Source: Ectobacillus funiculus (lineage in GTDB: Bacteria > Bacillota > Bacilli > Bacillales > Bacillaceae_G). Taken from it: DNA of 64,000 nt. Under the pieces are notes generated by a model. It made no database searches. It was not told the origin of the DNA and saw only the letters and a program-made list of their open reading frames with translations. Position 1 is the stretch's first letter. Each line of letters begins with the position of its first letter. Made by a program: the position numbers and the translations under genes. Below are positions 18,185 through 27,647 of this stretch, piece by piece. The stretch is from the NCBI RefSeq assembly GCF_042429435.1, contig NZ_JBHMAF010000071.1; one strand, written 5' to 3'.

Positions 18185-18360
18185 GTTACAACCTGGAATC
18201 ATCGCACTCTATCGTCCTCCTCAACGGTGTGGTTGAGTGACATAAATGATAGAGAACTCCTCAATTACAATGGCGGAACCGTTCGGGACTTGCACCCGAT
18301 TCCCTGTTCCCCCTTATTTTCACAAGAGCACCCAGTTTGCTTACAATATGATGTTGTAAC
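18185..18360 (-). ncRNA. Cobalamin riboswitch
   Basis: On the minus strand the core at about 18315-18262 reads GGGAATCGGGTGCAAGTCCC then ACGGTTCCGCCATTGTAA, matching the cobalamin aptamer consensus (GGGAA..GGTG.AA..CC..ACGG.CCCGCCACTG). The closing stem is present: GTTACAAC (18360-18353) pairs with GTTGTAAC (18192-18185). The aptamer faces the YjzC-like gene and points away from mntH. No clear terminator with a T-run follows, so control could act on translation. The closing-stem match makes a chance hit unlikely. Confidence 0.8.
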
Positions 18361-18504
18361 TGGGTTACACTTATAATCCGCAAAATTTGAAACTGAATTT
18401 TACATGTAGTAGCGATTCCTCTTCAATATCACACTATTTCAACTATTAGAATAAATTAGGTATTGCATAAAAGATGGTTTAGGGAATATTATTTGTATAC
18501 AAGA

Positions 18505-18536
18505 AACTTTTAGGGGGAATTTTTTCTCTAAAAGTT
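18505..18536 (+). promoter_or_regulatory. Hairpin in the mntH leader
   Basis: AACTTTTAG (18505-18513) and CTAAAAGTT (18528-18536) form a stem about 65 bases before the mntH start, surrounded by AT-rich promoter-like sequence. It may be a regulator site or leader structure. It does not clearly match the published MntR box. Confidence 0.35.
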
Positions 18537-18601
18537 GGTCTAGAACAAAACATATGCGTGTAGGAAAACATAGGGTGTCTGATATCTAGGAGGATTTATT
18601 T

Positions 18602-19897
18602 ATGAATGAGAATATAGCTACAAAAGAACAATCTTCTATTAACAACACAACAATTCAATCTGCACAAGCGGTTCTAGGAGGAAAAACTCAAGGAATAAAA
18701 AGACTACTCCCTTTTCTAGGACCGGCGTTTGTGGCAGCCATTGCTTATATTGATCCAGGAAACTTTGCAACCAATATCGCTGGAGGATCAAAATATGGAT
18801 ACCTACTTTTATGGGTAGTGCTTGTTTCCAATTTAATGGCTATTTTAATTCAATCCATGTCAGCAAAGTTAGGAATTGCAACCGGTAAAAATCTTCCTGA
18901 GGTCGCCCGTCAGCAGTTTCCTAAACCTGTTTCGATTGGTCTATGGATCCAGGCCGAGTTGGTTGTCATGGCTACAGACCTTGCAGAATTTATTGGTGCA
19001 TCCTTAGGCTTATACTTACTCTTCGGTATTCCTTTACTTCCGGCAGCATTGATTGCTGCAGTAGGGTCTTTTGCTATCCTTGAACTTCAGCGTCGAGGAT
19101 TCCGTTCTCTTGAAGCAGGGATTACGGGTCTCCTTTTTATTGTTGTACTAGCATTTATCACTCAACTCTTTTTTGCCAAACCAGAGATCACCCCGATATT
19201 AAACGGGTTTCTTGTACCTCAATTTAAGGGTGTAGACAGTGTTTTATTGGCAGCTGGGATTCTCGGTGCAACGGTGATGCCACATGCTATTTACCTTCAT
19301 TCTGCCCTAACGCAACGAAGAGTAGTTGGAACAACGGAGGAAGACCGGAGGAAGATTTTTCGTTTTGAATTTATTGATATCTTAATTGCGATGTTTATTG
19401 CGGGAGCCATTAATGCTAGTATGTTGATTGTAGCGGCAGCACTTTTCTTTAAAAACGGCTTACAGGTTCAAGATTTGGATGTTGCTTTTCAGCAGCTAGG
19501 TCACTTAGTTGGTCCGGTTTCATCCATTCTCTTTGGGGTTAGTCTCCTTGCTTCTGGTTTATCTAGTTCATCGGTAGGGACAATGTCTGGTGATATTATT
19601 ATGCAAGGATTTATTAAAAGACGAATTCCTTTGTATCTCAGACGATGCATTACGATGCTACCTCCACTGACCATAATCGCTCTTGGTGTAAATCCGACAC
19701 ATGCACTAGTCATGAGTCAAGTAGTACTGTCATTTGGGATTGCATTCGCCTTAATTCCTTTAATTATGTTTACTAGTAATCGTCGTTTGATGGGCAGTTT
19801 GGTTAATCGTCGCATTACAACTATTCTTGCCTGGTGTGTAGCAACGTTAATTATAGCCTTAAATGTGTTTCTTCTGTTTCAAACATTCTTCGGTTGA
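18602..19897 (+). CDS. mntH: Nramp-family proton-coupled manganese transporter
   Basis: A 431-residue protein with eleven predicted helices. Nramp metal-site motifs are present: AYIDPGNFATN in helix 1 and ATVMPHAIYLHSAL in helix 6. MntH imports Mn(II), and less well Fe(II), with protons. TAGGAGG precedes the ATG with good spacing. The gene stands alone, ending in a strong terminator, between the cobalamin-riboswitch gene and the relic of a CDF exporter. It is probably Mn-repressed through MntR, as in other Bacillales; no MntR gene is in the window. Confidence 0.93.
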   Translation: MNENIATKEQSSINNTTIQSAQAVLGGKTQGIKRLLPFLGPAFVAAIAYIDPGNFATNIAGGSKYGYLLLWVVLVSNLMAILIQSMSAKLGIATGKNLPEVARQQFPKPVSIGLWIQAELVVMATDLAEFIGASLGLYLLFGIPLLPAALIAAVGSFAILELQRRGFRSLEAGITGLLFIVVLAFITQLFFAKPEITPILNGFLVPQFKGVDSVLLAAGILGATVMPHAIYLHSALTQRRVVGTTEEDRRKIFRFEFIDILIAMFIAGAINASMLIVAAALFFKNGLQVQDLDVAFQQLGHLVGPVSSILFGVSLLASGLSSSSVGTMSGDIIMQGFIKRRIPLYLRRCITMLPPLTIIALGVNPTHALVMSQVVLSFGIAFALIPLIMFTSNRRLMGSLVNRRITTILAWCVATLIIALNVFLLFQTFFG

Positions 19898-19928
19898 TAA
19901 AATTGAAGCAAATTATTATAAGTGTCAT

Positions 19929-19968
19929 AAAAAACGATTCCCTACCCATGCTAAGGAATCGTTTTTCT
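19929..19968 (+). terminator. Terminator of mntH
   Basis: AAAAACGATTCC (19930-19941) pairs with GGAATCGTTTTT (19955-19966), ending in a T-run. Confidence 0.85.
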
Positions 19969-20061
19969 CTTCATAATGGAACAAGCAAAATGAGTTTAAC
20001 TATTTTACCTCTATCGTAAACGGTTTATGGTCGTATATTTCCCTTTGTAAAACTGACTCCC

Positions 20062-20260
20062 TTACGTATGGCAATGATCTTCATTATGGCAATGTTCTGT
20101 ATCTTCTATTTGAATCGTCACATGTTCAATATGAAACTGTTCTCGAATCCGCTTTGTTGCTTCTCCAAGGACACGTTGCGTATTTGTTCCTGGTTCTACT
20201 GTAATATGACATGTAAGAGTCGGAACATCAGATGTAACCGTGGTTATGAGAATGTCCCAT
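20062..20260 (-). pseudogene. czcD: czcD-like CDF exporter reduced to its two ends
   Basis: From the ATG at 20260, preceded by AAAGGAGAG, the minus strand reads MGHSHNHGYI, the His-rich start of CzcD-type exporters. It then jumps to DVPTLTCHITVEPGTNTQ and ends in HCHNEDHCHT, the C-terminal domain and tail of the same family. The roughly 230-residue transmembrane body is gone and the join is out of frame. This is a clean internal deletion of a zinc/cadmium exporter gene. Confidence 0.7.
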
Positions 20261-20367
20261 GTTTTCTCTCCTTTACATAATATCTTCCTAGTATTTTCCC
20301 ACTGAAGATTATTTATGTTTTATACAATGGAAGGCAGCATATCCATTTCCTCATCATTCCTTGGTAA

Positions 20368-20413
20368 AGAAAAAGCCAACCATACTGTATGACTTCACTA
20401 AGATGGTTGGCCT
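20368..20413 (-). terminator. Terminator of cadA
   Basis: GCCAACCAT (20375-20383) pairs with ATGGTTGGC (20403-20411). On the minus strand a TTTTT run follows. It lies 15-55 bases past the cadA stop. Confidence 0.8.
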
Positions 20414-20427
20414 TCGTATTGTTACGT

Positions 20428-22791
20428 TCAATCTACCTTCAGTACACGCATGGCATTCAGAACAGCGAGTAACGTCACTCCCACATCAGAAAATACCGCT
20501 TCCCACATGGTTGCAATGCCGAATGCACCGAGCAATAAGAAAATACTTTTGACTCCCAGTGCAAATATGATGTTTTGATACACAATACGCCGTGTACGTT
20601 TCGCAATACCGATTGCTGTTGCAATTTTAGATGGTTCATCTGTCATGATGACAATATCAGCCGCTTCAATAGCCGCATCTGATCCAAGACCACCCATTGC
20701 TATACCGATATCAGCACGTGCTAATACAGGTGTATCATTAATACCATCTCCGACGAATACGAGCTTTTCTTTCTTGAGTTTCTTACCATCGAGTTTCTCT
20801 AACTCTTCTACTTTTTGGTGCGGTAATAGCTCTGCGTATATTTCATCTAAACCAAGTTGTTTTCCCACTGCTTCTCCGACAGGCTTTGCATCTCCCGTCA
20901 ACATTACCGTCTTTTTCACACCAAGCTCTTTCAAAGCTGAGATGGCTTGTGCTGCATCTTCCTTCACTTCATCTGAAATCACGATATAACCCGCATAGTT
21001 CCCATTTACAGCCACATGAACCATAGTTCCAACTTCTGTTGGTGCAGTAAACTGGATGTCATATTTATTCATTAATTTAGCATTTCCTGCTAAAACCTCT
21101 GCTCCGTTTACACTTACCATCGTACCGTGCCCGGAGACTTCCTCGTAACTTTGAATAGCTGTTTCGTCAATGTCTTGACCGTATGCCTTACGGATAGAGA
21201 CAGCAATCGGATGGTTAGAGTGCACTTCTGCAAATGCTGCATACTGCAACAATGCCACTTCTGTCATACCTACCGCTGGACGCACTGCAGTGACATCAAA
21301 TACTCCTTTTGTCAGTGTTCCTGTCTTATCAAATACAACATACTTTACATTGTTCAATGCCTCTAGGTAGTTACTACCTTTTACTAAAATACCACGCTTA
21401 GACGCACCGCCAATTCCTCCGAAAAATCCGAGCGGAATGGATACGACTAAAGCACATGGACAAGAAATAACCAAGAATACCAATGCACGATAAATCCAAT
21501 CCGAAAATGTCGCTCCGCTTAGGAATAATGGTGGAAGGAATGCTAATGCTGCAGCAGTAATGACGACAAATGGTGTATAGTATCGTGCGAACTTTGTAAT
21601 GAAGTTCTCTGTCGGCGCTTTGCGACTGCTTGCATTTTGTACGAGGTCCAAAATTTTTGAGACAGTAGATTCTCCAAACTCCTTTGTGACCTCTACAGTT
21701 AAAATTCCGTTCTTATTAATAAAACCACTTAGTACCTCACTACCTGTTTCTACTTTACGCGGCACAGACTCACCCGTCAAAGCAGATGTATCCATCATAG
21801 AGACACCTTCCAGCACCTTTCCATCTAAAGGTACCTTTTCTCCTGGTTTGACGAGAATCATGTCACCTATCCGAACATCCTCTGGGGAAACCTGCTTCGT
21901 TTCGTTTCCAACTCGTAAATTTGCATAATCTGGACGTATATCCATCAGTGCAGTGATGGATTTTCGAGATCTGTTGACTGCTAGACTTTGGAACAGTTCT
22001 CCAATTTGATAGAATAGCATAACAGCCACGCCTTCTGAGTATTCACCGATAGCAAATGCTCCGAGTGTCGCAATAGCCATGAGGAAATTCTCATCAAATA
22101 CTTGACCTCGTGCAATATTCTTAATGGCTCGAGCAACAATTTCGCCTCCAATGAGAATGTACGCTACTACAAATAAAGAAAAGTCGAACGGAAATGCTAA
22201 TGGAGCAAAAGCCGCAATACCTGTTAATATACCACCGATAGAAATTCGTAATATCTTGCTGCGCATTTCTGCTTTCCTGTGATCCTCATGCAGCGTACCT
22301 TTTGCAAGGCTATCTTCTTTTATTACTTCTACATCTGGCTCTAACCGGTTTACAATTTGTGTTGCTTGTTCAACAATGCTTGGTAGTTGTTTGTCATCTT
22401 CCACTTCAATCATAAGCTTCTTCGATACAAAATCTAACGTACTGGTTGTAACCCCAGATAATTCCCCTGTTTGTTTTTCTATTTTTGCTGCACAATTTGC
22501 GCAATCTAACCCTTGCAGTACCAACACTTGCTTGCGAGAAGGTGCCTTTCCTGTAGTCTTTGCTTTCACTTGAACGTGTGGCTCTAACTTTTTCACAAGC
22601 TGTTTGGCTTCTTGTGCCACTTCCTCGTCCCTGCCTTGTTGCGTTTCTACCGTTAAGGTCTTTGTCACAAAGTTCACGGAACAAGAAGATACGCCCTCCA
22701 ACCCCTTGACACCAGTCTCAATCTTTAGGGCACAGTTGGCGCAATCTAGCCCATCTAAGACAAACTCCCGCTTTACTGCCGGTTCCCCCAT
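20428..22791 (-). CDS. cadA: P1B-type ATPase exporting cadmium, zinc or lead
   Basis: A 787-residue heavy-metal pump. Two N-terminal metal-binding domains carry GLDCANC (CANC at 17-20 and 97-100), the Cys-Ala-Asn-Cys form typical of Cd/Zn/Pb pumps rather than copper pumps. Then come TGES (339-342), the membrane metal site CPC (444-446), the phosphorylation site DKTGT (488-492) and GDGIND near residue 680. ATP hydrolysis drives export of Cd(II), Zn(II) or Pb(II). It follows cadC by 18 bases in an operon and ends at a terminator. All catalytic motifs are intact. Confidence 0.93.
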   Translation of the reverse strand: MGEPAVKREFVLDGLDCANCALKIETGVKGLEGVSSCSVNFVTKTLTVETQQGRDEEVAQEAKQLVKKLEPHVQVKAKTTGKAPSRKQVLVLQGLDCANCAAKIEKQTGELSGVTTSTLDFVSKKLMIEVEDDKQLPSIVEQATQIVNRLEPDVEVIKEDSLAKGTLHEDHRKAEMRSKILRISIGGILTGIAAFAPLAFPFDFSLFVVAYILIGGEIVARAIKNIARGQVFDENFLMAIATLGAFAIGEYSEGVAVMLFYQIGELFQSLAVNRSRKSITALMDIRPDYANLRVGNETKQVSPEDVRIGDMILVKPGEKVPLDGKVLEGVSMMDTSALTGESVPRKVETGSEVLSGFINKNGILTVEVTKEFGESTVSKILDLVQNASSRKAPTENFITKFARYYTPFVVITAAALAFLPPLFLSGATFSDWIYRALVFLVISCPCALVVSIPLGFFGGIGGASKRGILVKGSNYLEALNNVKYVVFDKTGTLTKGVFDVTAVRPAVGMTEVALLQYAAFAEVHSNHPIAVSIRKAYGQDIDETAIQSYEEVSGHGTMVSVNGAEVLAGNAKLMNKYDIQFTAPTEVGTMVHVAVNGNYAGYIVISDEVKEDAAQAISALKELGVKKTVMLTGDAKPVGEAVGKQLGLDEIYAELLPHQKVEELEKLDGKKLKKEKLVFVGDGINDTPVLARADIGIAMGGLGSDAAIEAADIVIMTDEPSKIATAIGIAKRTRRIVYQNIIFALGVKSIFLLLGAFGIATMWEAVFSDVGVTLLAVLNAMRVLKVD

Positions 22792-22809
22792 ACCACTCTC
22801 TCCCTTTAT

Positions 22810-23190
22810 TTAATTCCGATCTTCATTCACATGCTGAAATGCCTGATCAAATATATGTTTGACATGGTGATCAGCCAAGGAATAATAGACCACTTTGCCT
22901 TCTTTACGGTTTTTGACGAGTTTTGCTTGCTTTAAGACCCGTAGCTGATGTGAGATAGATGACTGCGTCATACCTAGTACGTAGGCCAGGTCACATACAC
23001 ACATCTCAGCCTCAAATAACACTTGAAGGATACGCGTTCTTGTACGGTCTCCCAGTACCTTAAACAACTCTGCAACATCTGTTAGCGATTCGTCTTGGCG
23101 AAGCGTTTGTTGCACCTTCTCAACAACATCATGATGGATAACGGGTTGACTACATGTCTCACTACAAATCTCTAACTTTTCCTCTGCCAT
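22810..23190 (-). CDS. cadC: ArsR/SmtB-family metal-sensing repressor CadC
   Basis: A 126-residue winged-helix repressor. The metal-site helix has MCVCDL (the ELCVCD-type motif) just before the DNA-reading helix GMTQSSISHQL. An N-terminal Cys pair (CSETC) and C-terminal His residues (DHHVKH) could complete alpha-3N and alpha-5 metal sites. Cd, Pb or Zn would release it from the operator and turn on cadCA. I prefer the ATG at 23190 (MAEEKLEIC, after GCGAGGGA) to an upstream ATG at 23232, whose extra 14 residues look unlike the family. Confidence 0.9.
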   Translation of the reverse strand: MAEEKLEICSETCSQPVIHHDVVEKVQQTLRQDESLTDVAELFKVLGDRTRTRILQVLFEAEMCVCDLAYVLGMTQSSISHQLRVLKQAKLVKNRKEGKVVYYSLADHHVKHIFDQAFQHVNEDRN

Positions 23191-23204
23191 ATTTGTCCCT
23201 CGCA

Positions 23205-23290
23205 ATCCTTGAACATATGAACAATCATTCAAGTATTCATGTATTTGTTCTCATTATATGCACGTGTATTCATATGTGTCAATGAATCTT
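23205..23290. promoter_or_regulatory. Probable cadC operator/promoter region
   Basis: AT-rich stretch upstream of cadC with several overlapping half-sites ATGAA/TTCAT, for example ATGAACAATCATTCA and ATTCATATGTGTCAATGAAT. CadC/ArsR repressors bind imperfect inverted repeats of this type over their own promoter. The exact operator cannot be fixed. Confidence 0.4.
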
Positions 23291-23365
23291 CACATTATGT
23301 TCTAAATTTTGTCTGAAATTTCTGTTACAATATTGCTGAAATCGCAAGCAAAAAGGGAGAAGCTT

Positions 23366-23455
23366 ATGAAGCACTACCACACACCTCTGATTATCAGTAC
23401 TATTTGTTTATCATTACTCCTAACAGCTGCTATACAGACCTCCCTATGCAGTTGA
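23366..23455 (+). CDS. 29-residue hydrophobic peptide, divergent from cadC
   Basis: An ATG at 23366, six bases after AGGGAGA, opens 29 codons: MKHYHTP, a hydrophobic stretch ending LLLTAAIQT, then SLCS. It resembles a short membrane peptide or a clipped lipoprotein start with a late Cys. It is divergent from cadCA. The good ribosome site is the main support. Function unknown. Confidence 0.4.
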   Translation: MKHYHTPLIISTICLSLLLTAAIQTSLCS

Positions 23456-23554
23456 CTTATGTATGAAAGGACATTAGTATTTTGAATATGTGATTCATTT
23501 AAGTCCTATGAATTTTCACTTAAAATGTTATTTAAAGGATGGATAAATAAGACG

Positions 23555-23656
23555 ATGCAAAAAGTAGTTATTATCATAGTAGGTATAATCGTACTGGCAC
23601 TGATGAGTGTGATATCTTTTATAGTTATTAAAGGGCTTATCCAGCTAATATTTTAG
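23555..23656 (+). CDS. 33-residue single-helix peptide
   Basis: ATG at 23555, 33 codons to TAG at 23654. The product is almost wholly hydrophobic (VVIIIVGIIVLALMSVISF) with a Lys near each end. The ribosome site is weak (AAAGGA, far upstream). It could be a real membrane micropeptide or chance. Apart from these two ORFs and the hairpin at 23851, the 23191-23947 gap is empty. Confidence 0.25.
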   Translation: MQKVVIIIVGIIVLALMSVISFIVIKGLIQLIF

Positions 23657-23850
23657 CCAAGCAAATAATTTATGCCCTTACAAAGAAAGATACCAAACTT
23701 CTTGTCCTTAATGAGGAAAGACACTACAACTGCAAGTGTCTTTCTCTACCATGCCGAATTTTTGTCTCTCAAACACTTGGCATTGGCGTAAATGTAGGCT
23801 TATCTCCGGATTTTTTTCATATCTCGGGAGTTAATGTATTTAGGAGACTA

Positions 23851-23884
23851 CCAAAAGCCCTCCAGTGATTCGGAGGGCTTTTGG
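23851..23884. terminator. Bidirectional terminator
   Basis: CCAAAAGCCCTCC (23851-23863) pairs with GGAGGGCTTTTGG (23872-23884). It lies about 65 bases past the stop of the CDF exporter gene (minus strand). Confidence 0.75.
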
Positions 23885-23947
23885 TGTTCATATAATTTAT
23901 CTTGCCAGTATTCATGTATGTATAAGAGGATAAAACTATATCAATCC

Positions 23948-24817
23948 TTAATTTGGTTCTACATGAACATGAGCATCATACACATCATGTTTTTGAGATA
24001 AGACATTTTCCACCTGTGTAGAAATATCATGAGCATTCCGTATATCCAAATTAGAATTTACAAGGATAACAACATCTACGACGGTATGATTACCGTAATT
24101 TCTAGCGCGTATATTCTTGACACCCTTCACACCAAAGACGTTTTTCACTGTTTCTGTGTACAGTTCTATCTCCTTTTGATCAAATCCATCTGTTAAATGA
24201 AGGGAAGCTTCTTTAAAAATGTCCCATCCCGTTTTACATATTAATCCCCCTACTATGACAGCAGTTAATGGATCAAGCCAAGGAAGATCAAATTGGGAGC
24301 CAATAATTCCAATGGCTGTTCCAATACTTACCCAAGCATCCGAAAGATTATCTTTAGCAGCAGCCATGACTGACTGGCTATTTATTTTCCTGGCTAAATT
24401 ACGATTATAACGATAAATGAAATACATGATTGTAGCGGAAAAAAGACCTGTCCAAGCTGAAATTAAATCTGGAGACTCATTTCTTTCACTAAAAACTGAA
24501 GTAATCGCTTCATATAACACTTGAATACCAACAGCGATCATGATAAATGAAGCAACCATTGAAGCAACAGTTTCGGCTTTTCGATGACCATAAGGATGAT
24601 CCTCATCAGCTGGCTTTTGAGATAACTTCAGGCCAATTAAAACAGCTAATGAAGCAATTATATCTGTCGTATTGTTTAAACCGTCTGCCTTTAACGCTTC
24701 TGAGTGAAATGTATAACCAATAAATAATTTTAAAGCAGATAAACAGATATAAGCAATAATACTTATGACCGCTCCACGTTCTCCCATTTTTAAATCTGCA
24801 TATTTTTGTTGTTCCAT
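23948..24817 (-). CDS. CDF-family cation exporter, MneS/YeaB-like
   Basis: A 289-residue protein with six helices (residues about 15-210) and a C-terminal ferredoxin-like domain ending in HVHVEPN. ALKADGLNNTTDIIAS in helix 2 and DEDHPYGHRKAETV in the helix 2-3 loop match B. subtilis YeaB (MneS) and YdfM (MneP), which export Mn(II) in exchange for protons. It would balance MntH-driven uptake in this window. The gene is monocistronic, between a terminator and an AT-rich upstream gap. The metal is inferred from similarity recalled by eye; zinc or iron remain possible. Confidence 0.82.
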   Translation of the reverse strand: MEQQKYADLKMGERGAVISIIAYICLSALKLFIGYTFHSEALKADGLNNTTDIIASLAVLIGLKLSQKPADEDHPYGHRKAETVASMVASFIMIAVGIQVLYEAITSVFSERNESPDLISAWTGLFSATIMYFIYRYNRNLARKINSQSVMAAAKDNLSDAWVSIGTAIGIIGSQFDLPWLDPLTAVIVGGLICKTGWDIFKEASLHLTDGFDQKEIELYTETVKNVFGVKGVKNIRARNYGNHTVVDVVILVNSNLDIRNAHDISTQVENVLSQKHDVYDAHVHVEPN

Positions 24818-25100
24818 TGTTTATCCTCCGTTTTGCTTTCATTTAAAAATACTATCAAACGGAAGTGGAGTGGGTCTACAGCAACGTTTTTGCATACATC
24901 TACAATGATGAACCTATATAAAAAATGTTTCTCTGAGTAAAAAATGACCTGAAGGGCTGTTGTGTTTATATAATTAACGAAAGCGGAAGTCGATGTATTT
25001 AGAAATCTATGAACTCTTTTCAATTTCGTTGTTGCTCCAACACTCAGTAAGGGATGGAAGCAAAAAAACCAACAGTGAAACCAAAAGAAACCGTACAGTG

Positions 25101-26260
25101 TTATACCTTTACTTCATGTTTCCTCTTTTTCAATCTTAATACAAGCAGAAGTAGCAGTGGTTGTAACCCAAATAAAAACAACGCAAAATTGCCCATCATG
25201 TCTCCTAATTTAAATACTTCATTGATGCTTTTGGGAGTCATGGCGATGATGTAGATAATCGGAAGTAATCCATACATAAATGGATAAATGTTCTTTTGAA
25301 AGAGTTGCGCGAGCCCCAAAGAAGCAGCATAGTAGCCAAAACTAAAACAAGTAAACATTTTCATAATCCATATCGCGAGTAACAAGGATTCAAACCGCTC
25401 AAATAGCAAACCAGGCATTTCAAAACTTCGTATGAGATCAAGCGTCGGCCATGTTAGCGTTATCAATCCATCCACGGAGAGCGTACCAATAACCATCACG
25501 ACCGTTATCAAGTAAAAGATCAGTGGGATAAAAATTCCAACTAGAACAGCTTTTACTGCTTTGTTTGGCTGTTTCATAAATGCTATTATANNNNNNNNNN
25601 NNNNNNNNNNNNNNNNNNNNNNNNNNNNNNNNNNNNNNNNNNNNNNNNNNNNNNNNNNNNNNNNNNNNNNNNNNNNNNNNNNNNNNNNNNNNNNNNNNNN
25701 NNNNNNNNNNNGATCCCTAACCCTAGTACTGGGCGCAGATTATCCACCTCAAATGTTTTGAAGCTCAGAAAAGCAACCACCAAAAAGATGCCGGCGGTAA
25801 TGGGGATGATTATTTCAAACAAACGGGCAAGCGGATTTATGCCGCCCATGATTAGATAGAGACTCACCCACATAAATGGCATAACAATGGCCCAAGATGG
25901 GGTGTCTTCCAGCAAATAGAAACTTGTTACTTCTACTAAGGAACGGGCATGAAACCCACTCATAATTACAAAATAACATACAAGGAGCAGACTTAGTAAC
26001 CTGCCCAACCATTTCCCTACAATTTCTTGGCTGTATTGATAAAAGGTTTTTTCCGGAAAACTTTGGCTTAATCTGACTATAATAACCCCTGCTATTATCG
26101 CGATCAGCCCGCCTACAATCACAGTTAACCAGATATCTGGTGTCTGAACCTTCTGTGCAGATGCTCTCGGCAAGGTCAGAATCCCTGTTCCAATTGTATA
26201 ATTGATGACAATAACAGCAACTTGAGCCGTCGTAATCTGGTCTTTTGGGCTGGTACTCAT
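25101..26260 (-). CDS. GerKB/YndE-family spore germinant-receptor permease, interrupted by an assembly gap
   Basis: The N-terminal half (26260-25712) starts MSTSPKDQITTAQVAVIV and has TIGTGILTLPR, the hallmark of the GerAB/GerKB amino-acid-permease-like subunit. The C-terminal half (25590-25101) continues through further helices to RLKKRKHEVKV. A run of Ns removes about 40 residues. These ten-helix inner-membrane proteins sense germinants together with GerA and GerC subunits, but neither partner gene is here, so this is an orphan B subunit. The ATG at 26260 follows AAGGAAGTG; a GTG three bases earlier is in frame. Confidence 0.85.
25591..25711. other. Assembly gap (121 Ns)
   Basis: The sequence is unknown between 25591 and 25711, inside the GerKB-type gene. 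The true length of the gap is not known, so the frame across it cannot be tested. Confidence 0.99.
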
Positions 26261-26394
26261 CACAAGTCACTTCCTTATTCACAATTCAGGATTACTACTT
26301 TCAGAAGGTTCATTATTCCTAATTTTTCCACGTGTTTTCTTATAAACAGTACAATTTTACGTTTCCAAAAAGGAATAAAATTTATGCATATTGT

Positions 26395-26600
26395 ATACGT
26401 GTCAAGTAGACATAGCATCTCATTACCGGAAGTAGGATCCCCTCGGGAATCCGCATGAATACCGGGTTTCTCACAATCTCTGAATTTATCACATATGCAG
26501 GATTTTATGCAATGCCCAGACGGCGCGGATTTTGGACTCCCTATCCCTTAACACATCCCCCTACTTTTTGCATAAAGTCCTGCTTATTTTTGGGATGTAA
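26395..26600. repeat. Dispersed repeat family D, copy 1
   Basis: The segment from CATTACCGGAAGTAGGATC to TTTTTGCATAAAGTCCTG matches 45945-46115 in order and spacing at roughly 70 percent by eye. It is noncoding. Beyond it, 26600-26996 is AT-rich and holds nothing I can name. Confidence 0.6.
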
Positions 26601-26996
26601 CTTTGAAATAAAGTTTGATTAGAAATGTTGCTCAAACCCTCATTTTACAGCAAACAAATAGAATCCATTTTGAAAAATTCTTCTTCAGCAGATTTAAGAT
26701 TGGTTTTTATAAAAAAGGATCGTTTTGAGACTATGAAAAGAAGGTTATAAGGTATCGACTTGATTTTTGTTCTACTCCAAGTAAAAAAACGCAACCTAAA
26801 ATAGCTTCAAAAAACCAAGGGTCTCAAGATTTTACTGAAAGACAAGAAAAATGAAGTTTAAGGCTTGATCTAGCAATGAAGACATGTTGTTTAACGAACG
26901 TTGCAGTTTAGTGGAACATTAAATTTTGTGATTACCGAATAATAAAACTGAATCCTTTTCTATTAAATGGTAATTATACAGAAGAGGAGGGGTTAA

Positions 26997-27473
26997 ATGA
27001 TAGATCTAATTACCGCAATAATTATATTTAATTTCATTTCATTTAAAACCAATAAAAGACTGACATTTAATCAAATTCTTCATATTTGGACATTTTCCGT
27101 TGCGTTTCAAAGTGTATTTGACATTTTTGTGGTTTATAAATACGAAGGATACTGGTTTTTCAAAAAAAATGTTTTAGAATGGGCAAGTATTCTTCCGCAT
27201 TTGTTTGTAGTCCCACCTGTAAACATAATGTTTTTAAATTGGTTTCCTTTTAGAACCAAAGTTACAAAACAAATTTCTTACATTTTCCTTTTCACAATAG
27301 CATGCGTAATTTATGAGGCAGTTACCTTACTTCCTGAACCTTGGGGATATTTTCGTTATGGATGGTGGAAATTATGGTATGCAGCTATTTTTGACCCTAT
27401 ACTTTTGCTTATTTTGTTAGGTTATTACAAATTGGTATGTAAGGCAGAAAACAAAACCAGGACAAGCTTTTAA
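26997..27473 (+). CDS. CBO0543-family membrane protein of unknown function
   Basis: A 158-residue protein with about five membrane segments. Aromatic-rich motifs (WFFKKNVLEW, GYFRYGWWKLWYAA) are typical of the Firmicutes family labelled CBO0543, found scattered in Bacillus genomes. GAAGAGGAGGGG precedes the ATG. No role is established for the family, and there is no linked gene. Short direct repeats (ATGTAG[CT]GATAAAA) lie downstream at about 27583-27632. Confidence 0.7.
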   Translation: MIDLITAIIIFNFISFKTNKRLTFNQILHIWTFSVAFQSVFDIFVVYKYEGYWFFKKNVLEWASILPHLFVVPPVNIMFLNWFPFRTKVTKQISYIFLFTIACVIYEAVTLLPEPWGYFRYGWWKLWYAAIFDPILLLILLGYYKLVCKAENKTRTSF

Positions 27474-27647
27474 AAAAGATTGTTATTTTTTGCTCCATTT
27501 TCCTTTATAAAATATCAGCATTATCGTTTAACAGAGCTTTTTAATTAAATCAATGTGGTATTAAAAGGAGTGATAAAAAGATCAAATGTAGCGATAAAAA
27601 TCTTGATAAATCCCCAAAATGTAGTGATAAAACGAAGAAAAAGTCAT

